Source: Zelopaecilomyces penicillatus (lineage: Eukaryota > Ascomycota > Sordariomycetes > Hypocreales > Pseudodiploosporaceae). From it: 64,000 nt of DNA. Under the pieces are notes generated by a model. That model searched no databases, was not told the DNA's origin, and saw only the letters and a list, made by a program, of their open reading frames with translations. Shown here piece by piece: positions 10,087 through 21,508 of the stretch. A program made the position numbers and the translations under genes. Positions within the stretch are counted from its first letter, which is position 1, and the number at the start of each line of letters is the position of its first letter. The DNA is taken from positions 806,001 to 870,000 of the forward strand of contig VCCP01000005.1 of NCBI GenBank assembly GCA_005765155.1, read 5' to 3'.

Positions 10087-12819
10087 TTACCAAGGGCTCT
10101 GAGCCTCAATACCCTTCCGCAAAGGCTGTGAACAGCCCGCCTTCCGTGCTTCCTCCAATTCTTCGTCAACATCCCAAGTCTGTAAAAAATCTCCCATTTC
10201 ATTGAACATGTCCTCCACAATATCCATTGGATCTGAATCGATATCGTCCACATCGTTGTGTACACTTTTCTCTACATCATCCGTTGTTGAGAATGGCTCA
10301 GCTATAGCTTGCAGATTAGGACGAGAAGACATGCCCTGTGACGTGTTCCGGGTAGTGACAGCATTGAAGTGATTTTGAAACTTGCCGTCCTCGACTGTGA
10401 GTTGCTCATGGGCCGAGGTCATAGGTGGCGGAGATGATGTGTGCTGCCTATCTCGGGACGAAACCATCACAACATCTCCATCATCGCCTGATATCCTCTT
10501 TTCGGATGTGAAAGGAGCCCATGAGACGCACTTTTTCGGAACGGAACCACGTCTTGGGTTCCTCAGAGCTGAGACCAGAACACCCCGAGTGCCGGGAAAG
10601 GGCTCATGTAGCCGGGCCTTAGAAGTTGACATAGGCAGACGAGAGCGGCGTTCTGGAGATGGGGTCATGAATGAATTGAAGGTAGCCACAGAGAACTGTG
10701 GTTCCTGAGCCTCGGGTGTTGATGGGCGTGCAGGCGCGACAGGCTCCAAAGTTGGATCAGCTGTGTTCTTGTCAGAAGGCCCCTCGATATTCTCCACCAA
10801 TGGGATATTGATGTTAGTCCCTGTATTGGTGGCCGGCGTTGATGTTGCATAGGGGCTTCGTAACATGCCATCAAATGGATGTGGACAACTGGTGGCTAGT
10901 GGTCCTGCCGGATATGACGAATTCAGAATCTCCTGTCCGGACAAGTGCCGTAATGGTGTTTCATTTTCGTCAGTATCACTGAAAGTGGGTAGCCCATCCA
11001 TTCTATGATGCAGCTCCCCTTCGCTGTGCGTTATCCCATATTCCACATTCAAGATTGTTTGATCCACTAGATTGATATTACCGCCCGACGTAGCTGCGTT
11101 GCCTCGGCCGGCAATACTGTCGTTCACCCCTTGCAAATCATGTGTGACGGAACCCTTTTCTTTTTTGAGATTTTCGACATATGTCGCATTTCTAGATTCT
11201 GTTGCGAGGACATCAAGAGCATCTGTTTTAGTTGAATTTGTGTAGGAAGCTTGCACGCCACTATTGCATGATAGTGTAGATTCGCTCCTACTACGGGATG
11301 AGCCTGATTGTAAAGGTGGTACAGGGCCTTCTCTTGCAGCCTCGCTGTTTGGTCTTATTGACTCGTCGAGTATTGTCTTCTCGCCTTGATTGTTCTTGGC
11401 TTTCTCGGCTTCAACGAGAGCATGAGCAGCTGCCGTGGACTTGGTTTGATCATCGCAGCATTTTTTATCAGGTGGACTGTCTGATAAAATAGGCATAGAG
11501 GTAACTGTTTCGTTTTGTAGCAACGTCGGAGATTCACTTTTTAATGCAGCACTGTTCTGATGCTGCTGGTTTTGAGCTTTGTGGCTTCCTGCCTGACTTG
11601 ACACGTTCTCATTATAAGCGTCGACTTCATCCATCCCCATCTGTTCTGGAAGAACAAAATGAATCTTGTGAGCATTGGAAGACAGTGGTGATGTGGCTTG
11701 TTTGCAACTTCCATTTTGTGGTAATTTCTTCGTAGTGTCTGCTCCTGAACCCATCAGGCCATGCGAGGGGCGCATTTGAGACGAGACCGTAAACCCATCT
11801 CGTTGAGATACGGGAGATGAAAGAGTTGCGGCTGCCATTTCATTCTGGGTAAGTTCATTTTCAGACTGCGTCGCCTGCTGATCCTTGGCCGCACCGAGCT
11901 TTCTCCTAGGCGAGATCCTTTTTGTAGGGGTAGTGATGTGAGCCCGCATGCCATTGAGGAACGGTGGCTGTAGATTGCTGAGAACATCATGGCTGCTAGT
12001 GTCGAGAACTTCAACTTCCTGAGCTAATCGTTCCGCAACCGAGTCAACAAGAATCGAACCATTGGCGGTAATTTCATCGCCTGCAGGCACTTCATCGCTC
12101 TTCTTGACCTCTTTTTCGTGAGGTATGCTCGGCCGACTTGCTTCAAACTGTATAGTGTCTGCAAAGTCCTCGCCTGTAGGCTCGGTCCGCCTTCTCTTGC
12201 ACGAGATCCTTTTGAGCCAGCTGGATTCGGTCGCCTTCCTCTTTCTCGTTGAGGGTGAAGATGGTGGTTTGTCGTCAGATAGCACGTCTTTATCTGATGC
12301 TGGAGACGCAATATTACTCCTCCAGCTTTGAACTACTGCAAGCTGATTCTCCTGAAGGAACGGATGTGGTTCCGTGAACGCCGCCTGTTTCACGCTCTCC
12401 GGACTAGGGAGATAAGAGTCAAGGCTACCTGCGTTTACAGGGCCCAAGGTGTTCTGGTCTTTTTCGAGTAGGTGGGTTGTGGTAGTTTGCGAAGTTGCAT
12501 TGGGTGATGTCGGTTTTGACGTACGATGTTTCGATCGCCATGGGTTTACCCAGCCAGATTCTTTGTCAAACGGGCCCCGTAAAGATGCGGAGAGCAAGAA
12601 AGGTGTCTCTCCATTCAAGTAACGTTGGCCAGCGGCCTCGTATTTCTGTTTCCGAGTACTGGGATTTTCGTAATCTTCATCTTCAGATCCCTCATACAGC
12701 ACGTCTTCCGGCATGAAGATTGCTTCGCAGTATATACTGTCATTGTGCCATACCGTTTGTCGGCTTTCAGGCTCGTTGTTTTGTACCATGGCGACCCGAC
12801 CAGTTTTCAAATTCGACAA
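10087..12819 (-). CDS. Conserved fungal protein of unknown function (annotated 'protamine P1-like' in some fungi)
   Basis: A single-exon gene of 910 codons. The first 90 or so residues look like a folded or conserved module (IYCEAIFMPEDVLYEGSEDE, then RYLNGETPFLLSASLRGPF and SGWVNPW). From memory, similar N termini occur in proteins of related fungi that are often labelled protamine P1; that name says nothing firm about function. The rest is low-complexity, rich in Ser, Pro and Thr, with basic patches such as RKRKATESSWLKRISCKRRR that could be nuclear localisation signals (around residues 190-215). Near the C terminus, GVLVSALRNPRRG precedes KKCVSWAPF, which fits a [RK]xVxW protein phosphatase 1 docking motif. 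The start MSNLKTG at 12819 is the most upstream ATG. The gene is divergent from the septation scaffold gene, with about 1 kb between them. Confidence 0.8.
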   Translation of the reverse strand: MSNLKTGRVAMVQNNEPESRQTVWHNDSIYCEAIFMPEDVLYEGSEDEDYENPSTRKQKYEAAGQRYLNGETPFLLSASLRGPFDKESGWVNPWRSKHRTSKPTSPNATSQTTTTHLLEKDQNTLGPVNAGSLDSYLPSPESVKQAAFTEPHPFLQENQLAVVQSWRSNIASPASDKDVLSDDKPPSSPSTRKRKATESSWLKRISCKRRRTEPTGEDFADTIQFEASRPSIPHEKEVKKSDEVPAGDEITANGSILVDSVAERLAQEVEVLDTSSHDVLSNLQPPFLNGMRAHITTPTKRISPRRKLGAAKDQQATQSENELTQNEMAAATLSSPVSQRDGFTVSSQMRPSHGLMGSGADTTKKLPQNGSCKQATSPLSSNAHKIHFVLPEQMGMDEVDAYNENVSSQAGSHKAQNQQHQNSAALKSESPTLLQNETVTSMPILSDSPPDKKCCDDQTKSTAAAHALVEAEKAKNNQGEKTILDESIRPNSEAAREGPVPPLQSGSSRSRSESTLSCNSGVQASYTNSTKTDALDVLATESRNATYVENLKKEKGSVTHDLQGVNDSIAGRGNAATSGGNINLVDQTILNVEYGITHSEGELHHRMDGLPTFSDTDENETPLRHLSGQEILNSSYPAGPLATSCPHPFDGMLRSPYATSTPATNTGTNINIPLVENIEGPSDKNTADPTLEPVAPARPSTPEAQEPQFSVATFNSFMTPSPERRSRLPMSTSKARLHEPFPGTRGVLVSALRNPRRGSVPKKCVSWAPFTSEKRISGDDGDVVMVSSRDRQHTSSPPPMTSAHEQLTVEDGKFQNHFNAVTTRNTSQGMSSRPNLQAIAEPFSTTDDVEKSVHNDVDDIDSDPMDIVEDMFNEMGDFLQTWDVDEELEEARKAGCSQPLRKGIEAQSPW

Positions 12820-13856
12820 AATTGGAGGTAATTGAAAAAGTGATGTCGCCTAGTCGAATTTTGTGCTAATAGCACTCCGTTGATAACCACCAAGGAGACA
12901 CTCGTCGGTGCCTTTTGACGACTTGCAATGTTCTAGCTTGGAGAATCACCACCCACTGCAGCTATGGCAACGGGCTGGAGGCGCGTTTCGCGTTTTCACG
13001 TGATGCCGCGTAAAGTGCGCTGGAAGTACAGGCGCTTGAGGCTCATCAAAGATATCTGAGTGAAAGATGACATGATGAAATAAATAGCGTCCTATTCTCA
13101 CGAAATATGTTTAGTCGACGGCATAAATCTAAAACTCATCTTTTACCCAACTATTTTGGCATTTTACAAGATCACGAAAACCGTCAGAGGTACACAAGCA
13201 ATGACGCCGTTGGAGTAAGGATTACATGTACAGTTGGACTATACCGAATACTTCTCAACAATTACTTATTAGTCTCCTTCGAGGAGTTTGGCTTTTTTTT
13301 TTAGAAAAAGAAAATTCCGAAAGAATTTTTCAATACAATAACCCGCACGAGGCAGATGGATGGGCCGCCTGTTGTTCTTCGAATTGTTAGAGTTGCATTC
13401 GAAGTGCCTGTCAAGCCTATGCTCTGCATAAGTCCGGGTAGCCCCACGTGACGTATAAGTGTTAGGCAGGCTGTTGGCAGGACAACAACGACATGTCCAA
13501 TCACCATCCCTGTTTTGTTTATCTCGATCTTAACCGTCAGTGGCTCTTTTCCAACGAGACAAACGCGCAGTGTCTCGCGTCGCCGGATACTTGACAGAAC
13601 AATCTCGAATGCGACTTTACTTTTCTTTTGCATCCATGCCCAACAACTCTGTTGCGATATCACCTAACGTCAAACTCTTATCAATACGGAACATCCTGGA
13701 TCCAACACATAGCCTCATGCGACCGAGTTGAACGAGTTGGGAACACTGTGAGAGCAACGCGACCCCGCATAACACGCTCACAACCGAGTGTTGTTGCATG
13801 GCGCGGACGAATATTCCCTAGTTCCACCCTCTTTGCAGTATCTCCTGGCAGTCGCC
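12820..13856. promoter_or_regulatory. Divergent promoter interval between the unknown protein and cdc11-like genes
   Basis: About 1.04 kb separates two head-to-head starts, so both core promoters must lie here. It includes a T-rich/A-rich stretch near 13290-13320. No specific transcription factor site can be claimed from one sequence. Reading frames on the minus strand here are shadows with no family resemblance. Confidence 0.5.
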
Positions 13857-16800
13857 ATGGAGCACGCGTGGTTGAACTCTCTATCTGAGGATTGGGTTTC
13901 CCAGCCTGGCTCAGACAGCTCAATCGTGCAATTGCCACCCCTACAACATAGTGACAAATCCGAACCGTCACCTCGCCAAGCACACCCAAGCCGCATACCG
14001 CGCAGGTCGCAGGGTGCCAAGTTTGGGGTCTCGTCTGCAAATGATAGTAACATTAACATTCTGAGCGAGCGCAGTGCCAACGACATCAACATCACTCGAC
14101 AAAAATTACCTACCAAGCTTTCACAAGACACCAAGGCATCTCATAGTGGAACAACAAGCCGGTCAGTTTCCGCAGCGTCCGATGGCTCGGTGATTCACAA
14201 TACGGTCCAGCACCAGGATTCCCCATCGAGGCGGGGGAAAACGCAGACGCCTGAGTGGAAGCGCCGCCTGATCTATGGCGATGTTCAATATGGCGAACAG
14301 CGGGATCTTTTTTCCTCCGCGGCTGCTGGCTTACAAGACATGTTTAAGCCTCCTGCGCTCGAAGACGAGGAAGACTTTGATGGTATTAACGAACATCATG
14401 AGACGACAATGCCCTCCAGCCCACCACAATACCCCCCAACTAGTGGCAACCATGAGATGGAGGAAGAAACTGGCCTGGACGACGACGAAGAACCCGAATT
14501 TCCCGACCAGGTAACACCAAGCCCCAGCCCTAGGAAAGCACAGCGGGAGGTCAGGTACAAATTGAACCCGGATGAGTCGATGAATTCATCCCAATTCAGC
14601 ACTCTTAGCATGAGGAGAAGCACCACTTCCTTCCGCCGGAATCAAGATGGCATATTTCGAGATGAAAGCTGTCTGAGTGTCTCATCACCAGTTGAAGCGA
14701 CTGTAAGGAAAACCAGTGGCCAGAGCGACACACGGAATGAAGATTTCAGCGCTATTCTTATCGGCAAGCACAGTGATGAGGACGGAAAAGTCGATTTTGC
14801 GCCAATCGAAATGCCCGCAGAACAACTTCGGCAGAGACTGGAGCGTCTTCGTATCAGCCAGATGCTTTTGGACTCGGAAGTGGACCCAGAAATGTGTTTT
14901 GAAGAGGCGACGGAGGATCCGTCTGCTCTGATAGAGACAACTGATGATTACATGCGAAATGGAGGCTTCATTAACCTGCGTCGTGGAGGGAGGTCAGGTG
15001 AAGGATCATTCCGGTACCGGGCTTTGAGTCCAGACTTGGGTGTAGACTCCTCTGAGATGTTGCCCGAGGAGTCTCTGCAGGCCAGTACGCCCAAGCAGTT
15101 TCCAACGTTGAGGAGTGTGCAAACGAACTCTTATCAAAGCTATAGTGGGTTAAAGAGTCCATCGATGCCACGAGCTCCATTCCCAAGCCCCGAGAAGAGA
15201 CAATACAGAGACAACATTACCGAGCAGGGCGGTGGTAGCCCACTAAAACTGTTTGGACCATATGATACTTTTACAAATCAAACCCTGCTTCGTCGAATCA
15301 GCCAGTTTGAGGAAGGCATGTCTGGTAGGACCTCGCGTCAATCGTTGGACGCGATTTCTCATGGTGACCACAACGATTCTTTAACTCCGTCTGCCACGCC
15401 CAATCCTCAGCGAGTTCAAGAAGGGTTCTCAACTGCTGGATCCAGAGTTGCAAGCCAGTTTGGTGTTGGTCATTTGGAAGGTTATGAGTTTTCAGGAGAC
15501 ATTTCGAGTTTCTCAGACGAGCTTTCTGGGTTTCCTGGTAAAGAGAATATTTCTCCAAAATTGTTTTTTCATGACAGCATTGATGAGCTTCCTGACAGCA
15601 CCGCATCGCCTATTGAAGGGTCTGATTTGCAGGTTCGCAGACGGAGGCACAAATCACTATCGCTTTCGAGCACAAAGCACATCAGAGTCTTATCGGCGGC
15701 TGGCCAACTACGACACTCCCTGAGTCCACCGAAAGGTGCACACTTTTTCGCTGGATCGGCGAAACGCGACGCAGGATCAGAAGGAAAACGGCCGCGGACC
15801 TCTCCATCAAAGGATCCAACTCCGAAGCGCCGCAGAACGCTCCATCGATCCGACATTGCTTTTGGACGGGAAGACCAAATGGTTGCGGTTGACATAGCAC
15901 ATAGAAAAATCCAACTTGCGATGGGAAAGAAGCGAAAGGATGCGCGACCGGGTCATTTCGAGTTAGCTAACCCTGAGATCCTGGCTTTACGATCCATTCT
16001 TCGACCCCGAAGTCCAACTCCTAGTCAGAAATCATCACCAAACCACCGGCAGCATTCCTCCCCCGAGGACAAGGAGGAGGGGCAAGTTCCCATGTATGGA
16101 AAGCCGAGGAAATCACCAACCAGAACTGCAAAGCATGAGCATGCACAGCTTCACAACAACTTCTCCGCTGATGCCGATAGAAAACCTTCCATTAGGACCC
16201 AGGATTTTGTCGACCAAGCAGCACAAATAATGGCCATGATCCGCAACCAGGTCAGCCAACCTGGGCTTGCTAGTCTGGAAGAGTCTGAGGCAGAAAACGT
16301 GATTGTTCCCAACGAAGACTTGTTTGAAGACTCTTCCGAAGAGTCCACAGACGAGCCATTCTCTAGGCCACCAAGTAGAGATGGCAAGCCTGTGTCAAGG
16401 ATCCCGTTGCGCCAAGAAGACCCCGAACTCGTTGACAGGTTGAGAAAGTATCAGGAGCTGAGCGACATGGGAGATATCATCTCATCATCTCTGCGCTCCA
16501 TGAACCTTGCGAATGATGCAATTCGCGTTGCACTGGAAAATGAGAGACAGCTGAAAGAGGGGGATCGATCCGGAATTGATAGGCCATTTATTACAGATGG
16601 TGAGATTATCAGTGATATTCCAAATATCCGTATCTCAGTAAACCCAGCAACCAATGGGGAGTCTATAAGCCCTGTCCGAGACTTCCCCTCACATTCATCT
16701 GGTCGGTCCACAAGTCGCACTTATCCCACAGCCTCATCAAGGGGCTCGGATTCACGCAGGGTCATAATGCCAGAGAGCGTGTCACATCTTATTCCCGACA

Positions 16801-19406
16801 GGATAGGCGGCATGTATCTGGATAAGCAGAACAACATCTGGATTAAGAAAAAGGAAATCAAGGTGGACTCGGATGTCACTGCAGTAACCTCTGATGAAAG
16901 TGAGGCGGATCCCTTTGCTAGCATACCCGATCTCACAGTCGACATGACTAGAGAACTGCAACATCTGAGAGTACTGCCTTTGAAAGGGCAAGGGGCTGCA
17001 ACCAGCATTCCTAGCCTTGAAGAGGAATCTTCCTCCATTGTGTCCAATTTTTCCAAAACCCAGTCCCCCCGAGGATACGTGACTTTAGCGCCTGGAGAAG
17101 AACTTGATCCGTTCATGGCAGCGCGAGCTCGTGGAGAGTTGGTGCAACCTGCTGCAGACATGCCGCATTCTCCCACTCAGGAAATCAAGGGAGGAATAGA
17201 TGTCAACGATGATACAATCAGTAACCCTACGTCAACAACGCGACGACGAAATCTGACCATATCATTTTCATCTCCAATTGCATCAGTCATCCGGGATGTA
17301 TCAGTGGAGGACCTGGATAGTCTTGAAGATGATCCAGCAACTGAGGACCTGCGCGGCATCAATGCCACTCCAAATGCATCACCCTCACAAACAGCTGCAA
17401 CTAGGGCTGCTGCAAAAGGCAGCGGACAGGGACCGACACGTACTCATAACCGAGCTGCGTCACGACAAGCCTCAGTACGTGGGCAGTCATTTGTTCCCAG
17501 ACCTGTCTCGCGTATTGATGAGCAGGATGAGGATAGCACGGTTGAGATTCAATTGGAAAACGATCGCCAATTAAGCATTATCGGCGAGAATAGTCTAATG
17601 AGCCAAAAGACACCAGATCCTCGGACAGGTCTAAGCTTCATCTTCAATCATACACCGCGTAACACTGCCATGGCTGTTCATGGCGATGACAATGGTATGA
17701 TCGGTCAGAATATTGGCAAATTGTCACTAAGTCCATTGTCCGAATTTACACTCAACAACATCGACCAGTCATTTGGGTTCGAAGTCAGTTATGTGATGGG
17801 ACCCAGGCACATGGCAACCGGTAATGGCACTAAGAGAGTCATGTCCATGACGATACGAGCACTTGTGGACAAGCTTAGTGAGGTTGAACCTTTTGAACCA
17901 TATTGGGAAGACATGACGGAATTGGATCTTCATGATAAGCATCTTACGAGTCTGCACATGTTGGATGAGTTCTGTGGCAAGGTTGTCACCTTGGACGCTT
18001 CACATAACGCACTTGGTCATTTGGATGGTGTTCCCTCGGCAGTCCGGCAGCTCAAGGTGTCACACAATATGCTAACAGAGCTGACGTCCTGGGATCACTT
18101 GATGAATCTGCAATATGTTGACATTTCTGGCAATGAGGTCAAGAGCCTCTCGGCACTCAAAAATTTGGTGCATTTACGAAGTGTCAGGGCAGACAATAAC
18201 CGGCTGACAAGTTTGGGTGGACTGGATTGCCATGACGGCCTTTTATCATTGAGGGCGCGGGACAATCTCATGGAGGAGTTGGATTGCTCCGAGGTTAAAT
18301 TGGAACGACTCACCGAGCTTGATCTCGCCAACAACCGCATCACAGCAGTTAAAAATATGGGGTCGCTCACCTCTCTGTCAAAGTTGAACTTGGCGAAAAA
18401 CAATCTCCATACATTCGACATTGACAGCAGCTTAAAGACCTTACGGCAGCTGGACCTAAGTGATAACGAGCTAATAACCTTGAACCTTGCAAACCTACCT
18501 AATCTGCATACTCTTCATGTCGATAGAAATCGCATTCAGGAATTGGCGGGTTTTAGCCGAGCTCGCCGACTTGATAGCCTATCGCTCCGGGAGCAGCGAG
18601 GTAAAGCTGCTTTGAACCTCAGTTTCTTAACAAGCGCTTGTGAGGTCCGCAAACTTTTCTTGTCTGGAAACTACCTGGGCACCTTCTCACCGCGGGTTGA
18701 CTTGCTCAATTTGCAACTCCTTGAACTCGCCAACTGTGGGTTGCAAAGCTTAACTGAAAATTTGGGGCAATTGATGCCCAATCTGCGGACGCTGAATCTG
18801 AATTACAACGCTGTTTCAGACTTGTCGCCGCTGCGATTCATTCCGCGTCTGAAGAAACTACTCGTCTCTGGAAACCGGTTAATGGACTCCACCTCGGTAA
18901 CAGAGCTGTTGACTGATTTCCCTCACCTGGCGCGACTGGATTTGAGAGACAACCCTATAACACAAGGGTTCTATACGCCAGTGCAGGTGCTTGTTTCCAA
19001 AGAGACACCCGGTGGTGTTGATCCGTTTGCATACCCAGATGCTGATGCGGAGAGAGATTCCACATTTGCCAGTCGGTTGGATGAGGCGACAAAGCTTCGT
19101 CGTCGTCTTCATGAGGTAGTCTTTGTGGCCAGTTGCAAGAGATTACGCATGCTTGATGGACTACCTATTCGGCGCAAGAGTGCGCTAGCTCGAGATTCTG
19201 TTTTGGAAACCCTCATTGCAGAGGGTCTGGTGCCAGAACTTGAGGACACGTTGGTCGCTGGGTCAGAAGCCACGCCGCCACCAGAGAAGGAGTCAGTTCC
19301 TGACTTTGAACCTGAAGATGTAGAGACACAAGTGCGCCATGGTGATACTGTTCGCACCAGCAGCAGCAGCACCAGCAACAACAGATGGAGTCATTTGAGA
19401 GATTGA
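13857..19406 (+). CDS. cdc11: Septation initiation network scaffold, Cdc11/Nud1 family (leucine-rich repeats)
   Basis: Cdc11 (fission yeast), Nud1 (budding yeast) and SnaD (Aspergillus) sit on the spindle pole body and anchor the septation/mitotic-exit kinases. This single-exon gene encodes 1849 residues. Near residues 120-165 the motif TPEWKRRLIYGDVQYGEQRDLF is recognisable as the conserved N-terminal element of fungal members. The long middle is low-complexity and Ser-rich, as expected for a heavily phosphorylated scaffold. Residues about 1350-1705 form a leucine-rich repeat block (LTELDLANNRITAV, LRQLDLSDNELITL, LRTLNLNYNAVSDL and others), followed by a cap with LRMLDGLPIRRKSAL. I chose the ATG at 13857 because its GCCATGG context is strong and MEHAWLNSLSEDWVSQP is the usual start; an in-frame ATG at 13788 would add 23 residues. 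Confidence 0.93.
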   Translation: MEHAWLNSLSEDWVSQPGSDSSIVQLPPLQHSDKSEPSPRQAHPSRIPRRSQGAKFGVSSANDSNINILSERSANDINITRQKLPTKLSQDTKASHSGTTSRSVSAASDGSVIHNTVQHQDSPSRRGKTQTPEWKRRLIYGDVQYGEQRDLFSSAAAGLQDMFKPPALEDEEDFDGINEHHETTMPSSPPQYPPTSGNHEMEEETGLDDDEEPEFPDQVTPSPSPRKAQREVRYKLNPDESMNSSQFSTLSMRRSTTSFRRNQDGIFRDESCLSVSSPVEATVRKTSGQSDTRNEDFSAILIGKHSDEDGKVDFAPIEMPAEQLRQRLERLRISQMLLDSEVDPEMCFEEATEDPSALIETTDDYMRNGGFINLRRGGRSGEGSFRYRALSPDLGVDSSEMLPEESLQASTPKQFPTLRSVQTNSYQSYSGLKSPSMPRAPFPSPEKRQYRDNITEQGGGSPLKLFGPYDTFTNQTLLRRISQFEEGMSGRTSRQSLDAISHGDHNDSLTPSATPNPQRVQEGFSTAGSRVASQFGVGHLEGYEFSGDISSFSDELSGFPGKENISPKLFFHDSIDELPDSTASPIEGSDLQVRRRRHKSLSLSSTKHIRVLSAAGQLRHSLSPPKGAHFFAGSAKRDAGSEGKRPRTSPSKDPTPKRRRTLHRSDIAFGREDQMVAVDIAHRKIQLAMGKKRKDARPGHFELANPEILALRSILRPRSPTPSQKSSPNHRQHSSPEDKEEGQVPMYGKPRKSPTRTAKHEHAQLHNNFSADADRKPSIRTQDFVDQAAQIMAMIRNQVSQPGLASLEESEAENVIVPNEDLFEDSSEESTDEPFSRPPSRDGKPVSRIPLRQEDPELVDRLRKYQELSDMGDIISSSLRSMNLANDAIRVALENERQLKEGDRSGIDRPFITDGEIISDIPNIRISVNPATNGESISPVRDFPSHSSGRSTSRTYPTASSRGSDSRRVIMPESVSHLIPDRIGGMYLDKQNNIWIKKKEIKVDSDVTAVTSDESEADPFASIPDLTVDMTRELQHLRVLPLKGQGAATSIPSLEEESSSIVSNFSKTQSPRGYVTLAPGEELDPFMAARARGELVQPAADMPHSPTQEIKGGIDVNDDTISNPTSTTRRRNLTISFSSPIASVIRDVSVEDLDSLEDDPATEDLRGINATPNASPSQTAATRAAAKGSGQGPTRTHNRAASRQASVRGQSFVPRPVSRIDEQDEDSTVEIQLENDRQLSIIGENSLMSQKTPDPRTGLSFIFNHTPRNTAMAVHGDDNGMIGQNIGKLSLSPLSEFTLNNIDQSFGFEVSYVMGPRHMATGNGTKRVMSMTIRALVDKLSEVEPFEPYWEDMTELDLHDKHLTSLHMLDEFCGKVVTLDASHNALGHLDGVPSAVRQLKVSHNMLTELTSWDHLMNLQYVDISGNEVKSLSALKNLVHLRSVRADNNRLTSLGGLDCHDGLLSLRARDNLMEELDCSEVKLERLTELDLANNRITAVKNMGSLTSLSKLNLAKNNLHTFDIDSSLKTLRQLDLSDNELITLNLANLPNLHTLHVDRNRIQELAGFSRARRLDSLSLREQRGKAALNLSFLTSACEVRKLFLSGNYLGTFSPRVDLLNLQLLELANCGLQSLTENLGQLMPNLRTLNLNYNAVSDLSPLRFIPRLKKLLVSGNRLMDSTSVTELLTDFPHLARLDLRDNPITQGFYTPVQVLVSKETPGGVDPFAYPDADAERDSTFASRLDEATKLRRRLHEVVFVASCKRLRMLDGLPIRRKSALARDSVLETLIAEGLVPELEDTLVAGSEATPPPEKESVPDFEPEDVETQVRHGDTVRTSSSSTSNNRWSHLRD

Positions 19407-21508
19407 GGCTGCTCACAACCTTTTGCTTTGAGAGTTGAGCATAACCTGGGAAAAGATGGAAAGCGATTAAGAAAGAAGAAAAAAAATGGACATAGGGGAG
19501 AGAGAGGGAGAAAAATTCCCATGTCTAATATGTTGAGAATAACTAATGATATTGTCTTGGAGTAAATGGATTGGCATTGCTTTCTGAATGAAAGAAAAAG
19601 CAGGGAAGCGCATGTTTGGATGGGAGTTTGGAAAGGGGGATGGCGGCATATCGGGAGTACGGGGATTTTGTGTCGGGTGTATTGTGTGCAAAAACCATTC
19701 ATCTTGTGGCCTATTGTTTTGTCTTTTTTTTGGAGGAGTTTGGGATTAAAGGTGTATGAGTAGCAGGTATCAATTTTTCATGCCATGATGATTATTCAAT
19801 TTGAATCTGACTTGACCCTATACGATTTTGCCTATAATGCTTTGCTGTTGGTGTATAAGTCCAAATATCGCATCGACGTTGAGAGTTCCTAGATCTAAGA
19901 ATGCAGATGTCTCATTTTATTGACAGGGCATTTTTCTCACATGGGAATGTGTCACAATCTCGGTACACTAGACGCTCGCTTTGCACCCTCCTACACAGTT
20001 CAGGGAGGGTAAGTAGCAAGGCACAGGTCATAGGACTTTATCAGTTTACTACTAATGTAGTTTCTGTTTTGTCCTCTTCGCCAGTGGTTACTAGCACTAC
20101 TAGCAAGTTTAACGTCTCTAGCCTATTTCTAATAACTACTAGCATCTCTGGTAGCATGCATTTTCAGATTTCGGTATCGTTGACTGATTTCAGCGACCAC
20201 ATCTGTTTGGTTAGCAACACCACGTTTCGCGGATCGTTTTATTTAATTGATGCCGTTATTTACCTTTCCTGTCCTAGTTAGCTGTTTATTTCGGGTCGGC
20301 TGCCGTGATGGTTGTGCGTGCAGTAGTGCTTCTACCTGCGTCTTACTCTCAGGCACCGTTCACCCTGTTTAGACTATATATGTCGCTATGTATGTCACGG
20401 TGAACTCCTTGTGTCCCAACCCGTCTAATAGGGAGACATCTAAATCAATCTAATAGTAGACTAGAAGACGCCGGACTCGGTCTACATAAATCATAGCCAT
20501 GTTTTGCCTGGCAACGTTAGCCTGCTCCGGTAAGCTTTATTACTATAGCCACCTATGTCACTGTTGGCGCAAATCACGCGACTTTACGGCCTACCTATAA
20601 TATGGCGGCACATGCTGATGAAAGCTGAACGAGCACAAAATAGGCCTTGCCAGCTCCAAGGCCCCCCCTGATACAGAATCCTCTCAGTCCCTGAAGATGA
20701 CTAAGATGAGGAAGTAATAAAGGCTCAACTGGCGATGGCGGGGACCATAATCAACCAATGCTATACTGGCTTGGCATACTTGTGTAGTTGTAGAAAAGCT
20801 CTGGATGTATGCTTAATCAAGACCAGCGGATTTGTTCCACCTTTGTGCGCAGTTTGGGATGCGATTGTGGAAATGAAGTGTGTGGTTTAACTTTGATTGG
20901 ATGAGCCGACACGACTTGAACATCTAGCGAGCATTGAGCACGCTGAAAAATGCTTTCTCTGGCATGCAGTACTGGTGTTGGTAATCTAGCTCTGCTGCGA
21001 CTTTTCACCTAGGAGGCAGAACAAGGCCAGGAGGTGCTTCCTATGATGTCAAATATGATGGTGAGACAATCGCCCCAATGCAAGTATTTGATTGCATCTT
21101 GTCTGGTGGCAAATACGGACATCAACAGCATTGGCTCAAATTGAAACAAGCACCCAGTTGGACGATTCGGAGCGGCAGCATGGGCTCCGCCAACTGTGAT
21201 TGGGCAACGGTTCTTCGGGCCTGCGCCGATGAAGCTGTAGGTTTGATTGGCTGCCAACATCCAAACCGGCAGTTCTTGCCTCTATACTCCCGGCTTGGGT
21301 GCATTCTGAACCTCCAAGCGGCATCAGTAAGCAACTCACCAATGGGACCACCGGAATAGACGTGGTAGCCCGTCTCTCGGCTAGTTTCTTTTCCGATCTG
21401 TTGACAACCCCCAGAACCTATCATCACCCATCCATCTGCATCTCTTGGCCGGCCGGCCCCCCGCCCCGGCCTCCGGAACACACCCTGTGGGCTCTCCGTA
21501 GCCTCATC
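19407..21508. other. Intergenic, 2.1 kb, partly AT-rich and degenerate-looking
   Basis: The first 350 bp probably hold the 3'UTR of the scaffold gene. From about 19800 to 20600 the sequence is TA-rich with dense stop codons on both strands and recurring CTAGTA/TACTAG-type words, as expected of old repeat DNA altered by repeat-induced point mutation. I could not identify an element type or its ends. The last part (about 20900-21500) is likely the promoter of the downstream regulator. A small frame at 19901-20281 has no supporting features. Confidence 0.45.

Noticed and set aside
13681..14134. Overlapping minus-strand frames at the start of the septation scaffold gene.
   Set aside because: They are antisense shadows of a clearly conserved coding start and promoter.
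20280..20800. Possible LTR, because of TGTCACGG-type and TA-rich words.
   Set aside because: No matching second copy, primer-binding site or target duplication could be found in the window.
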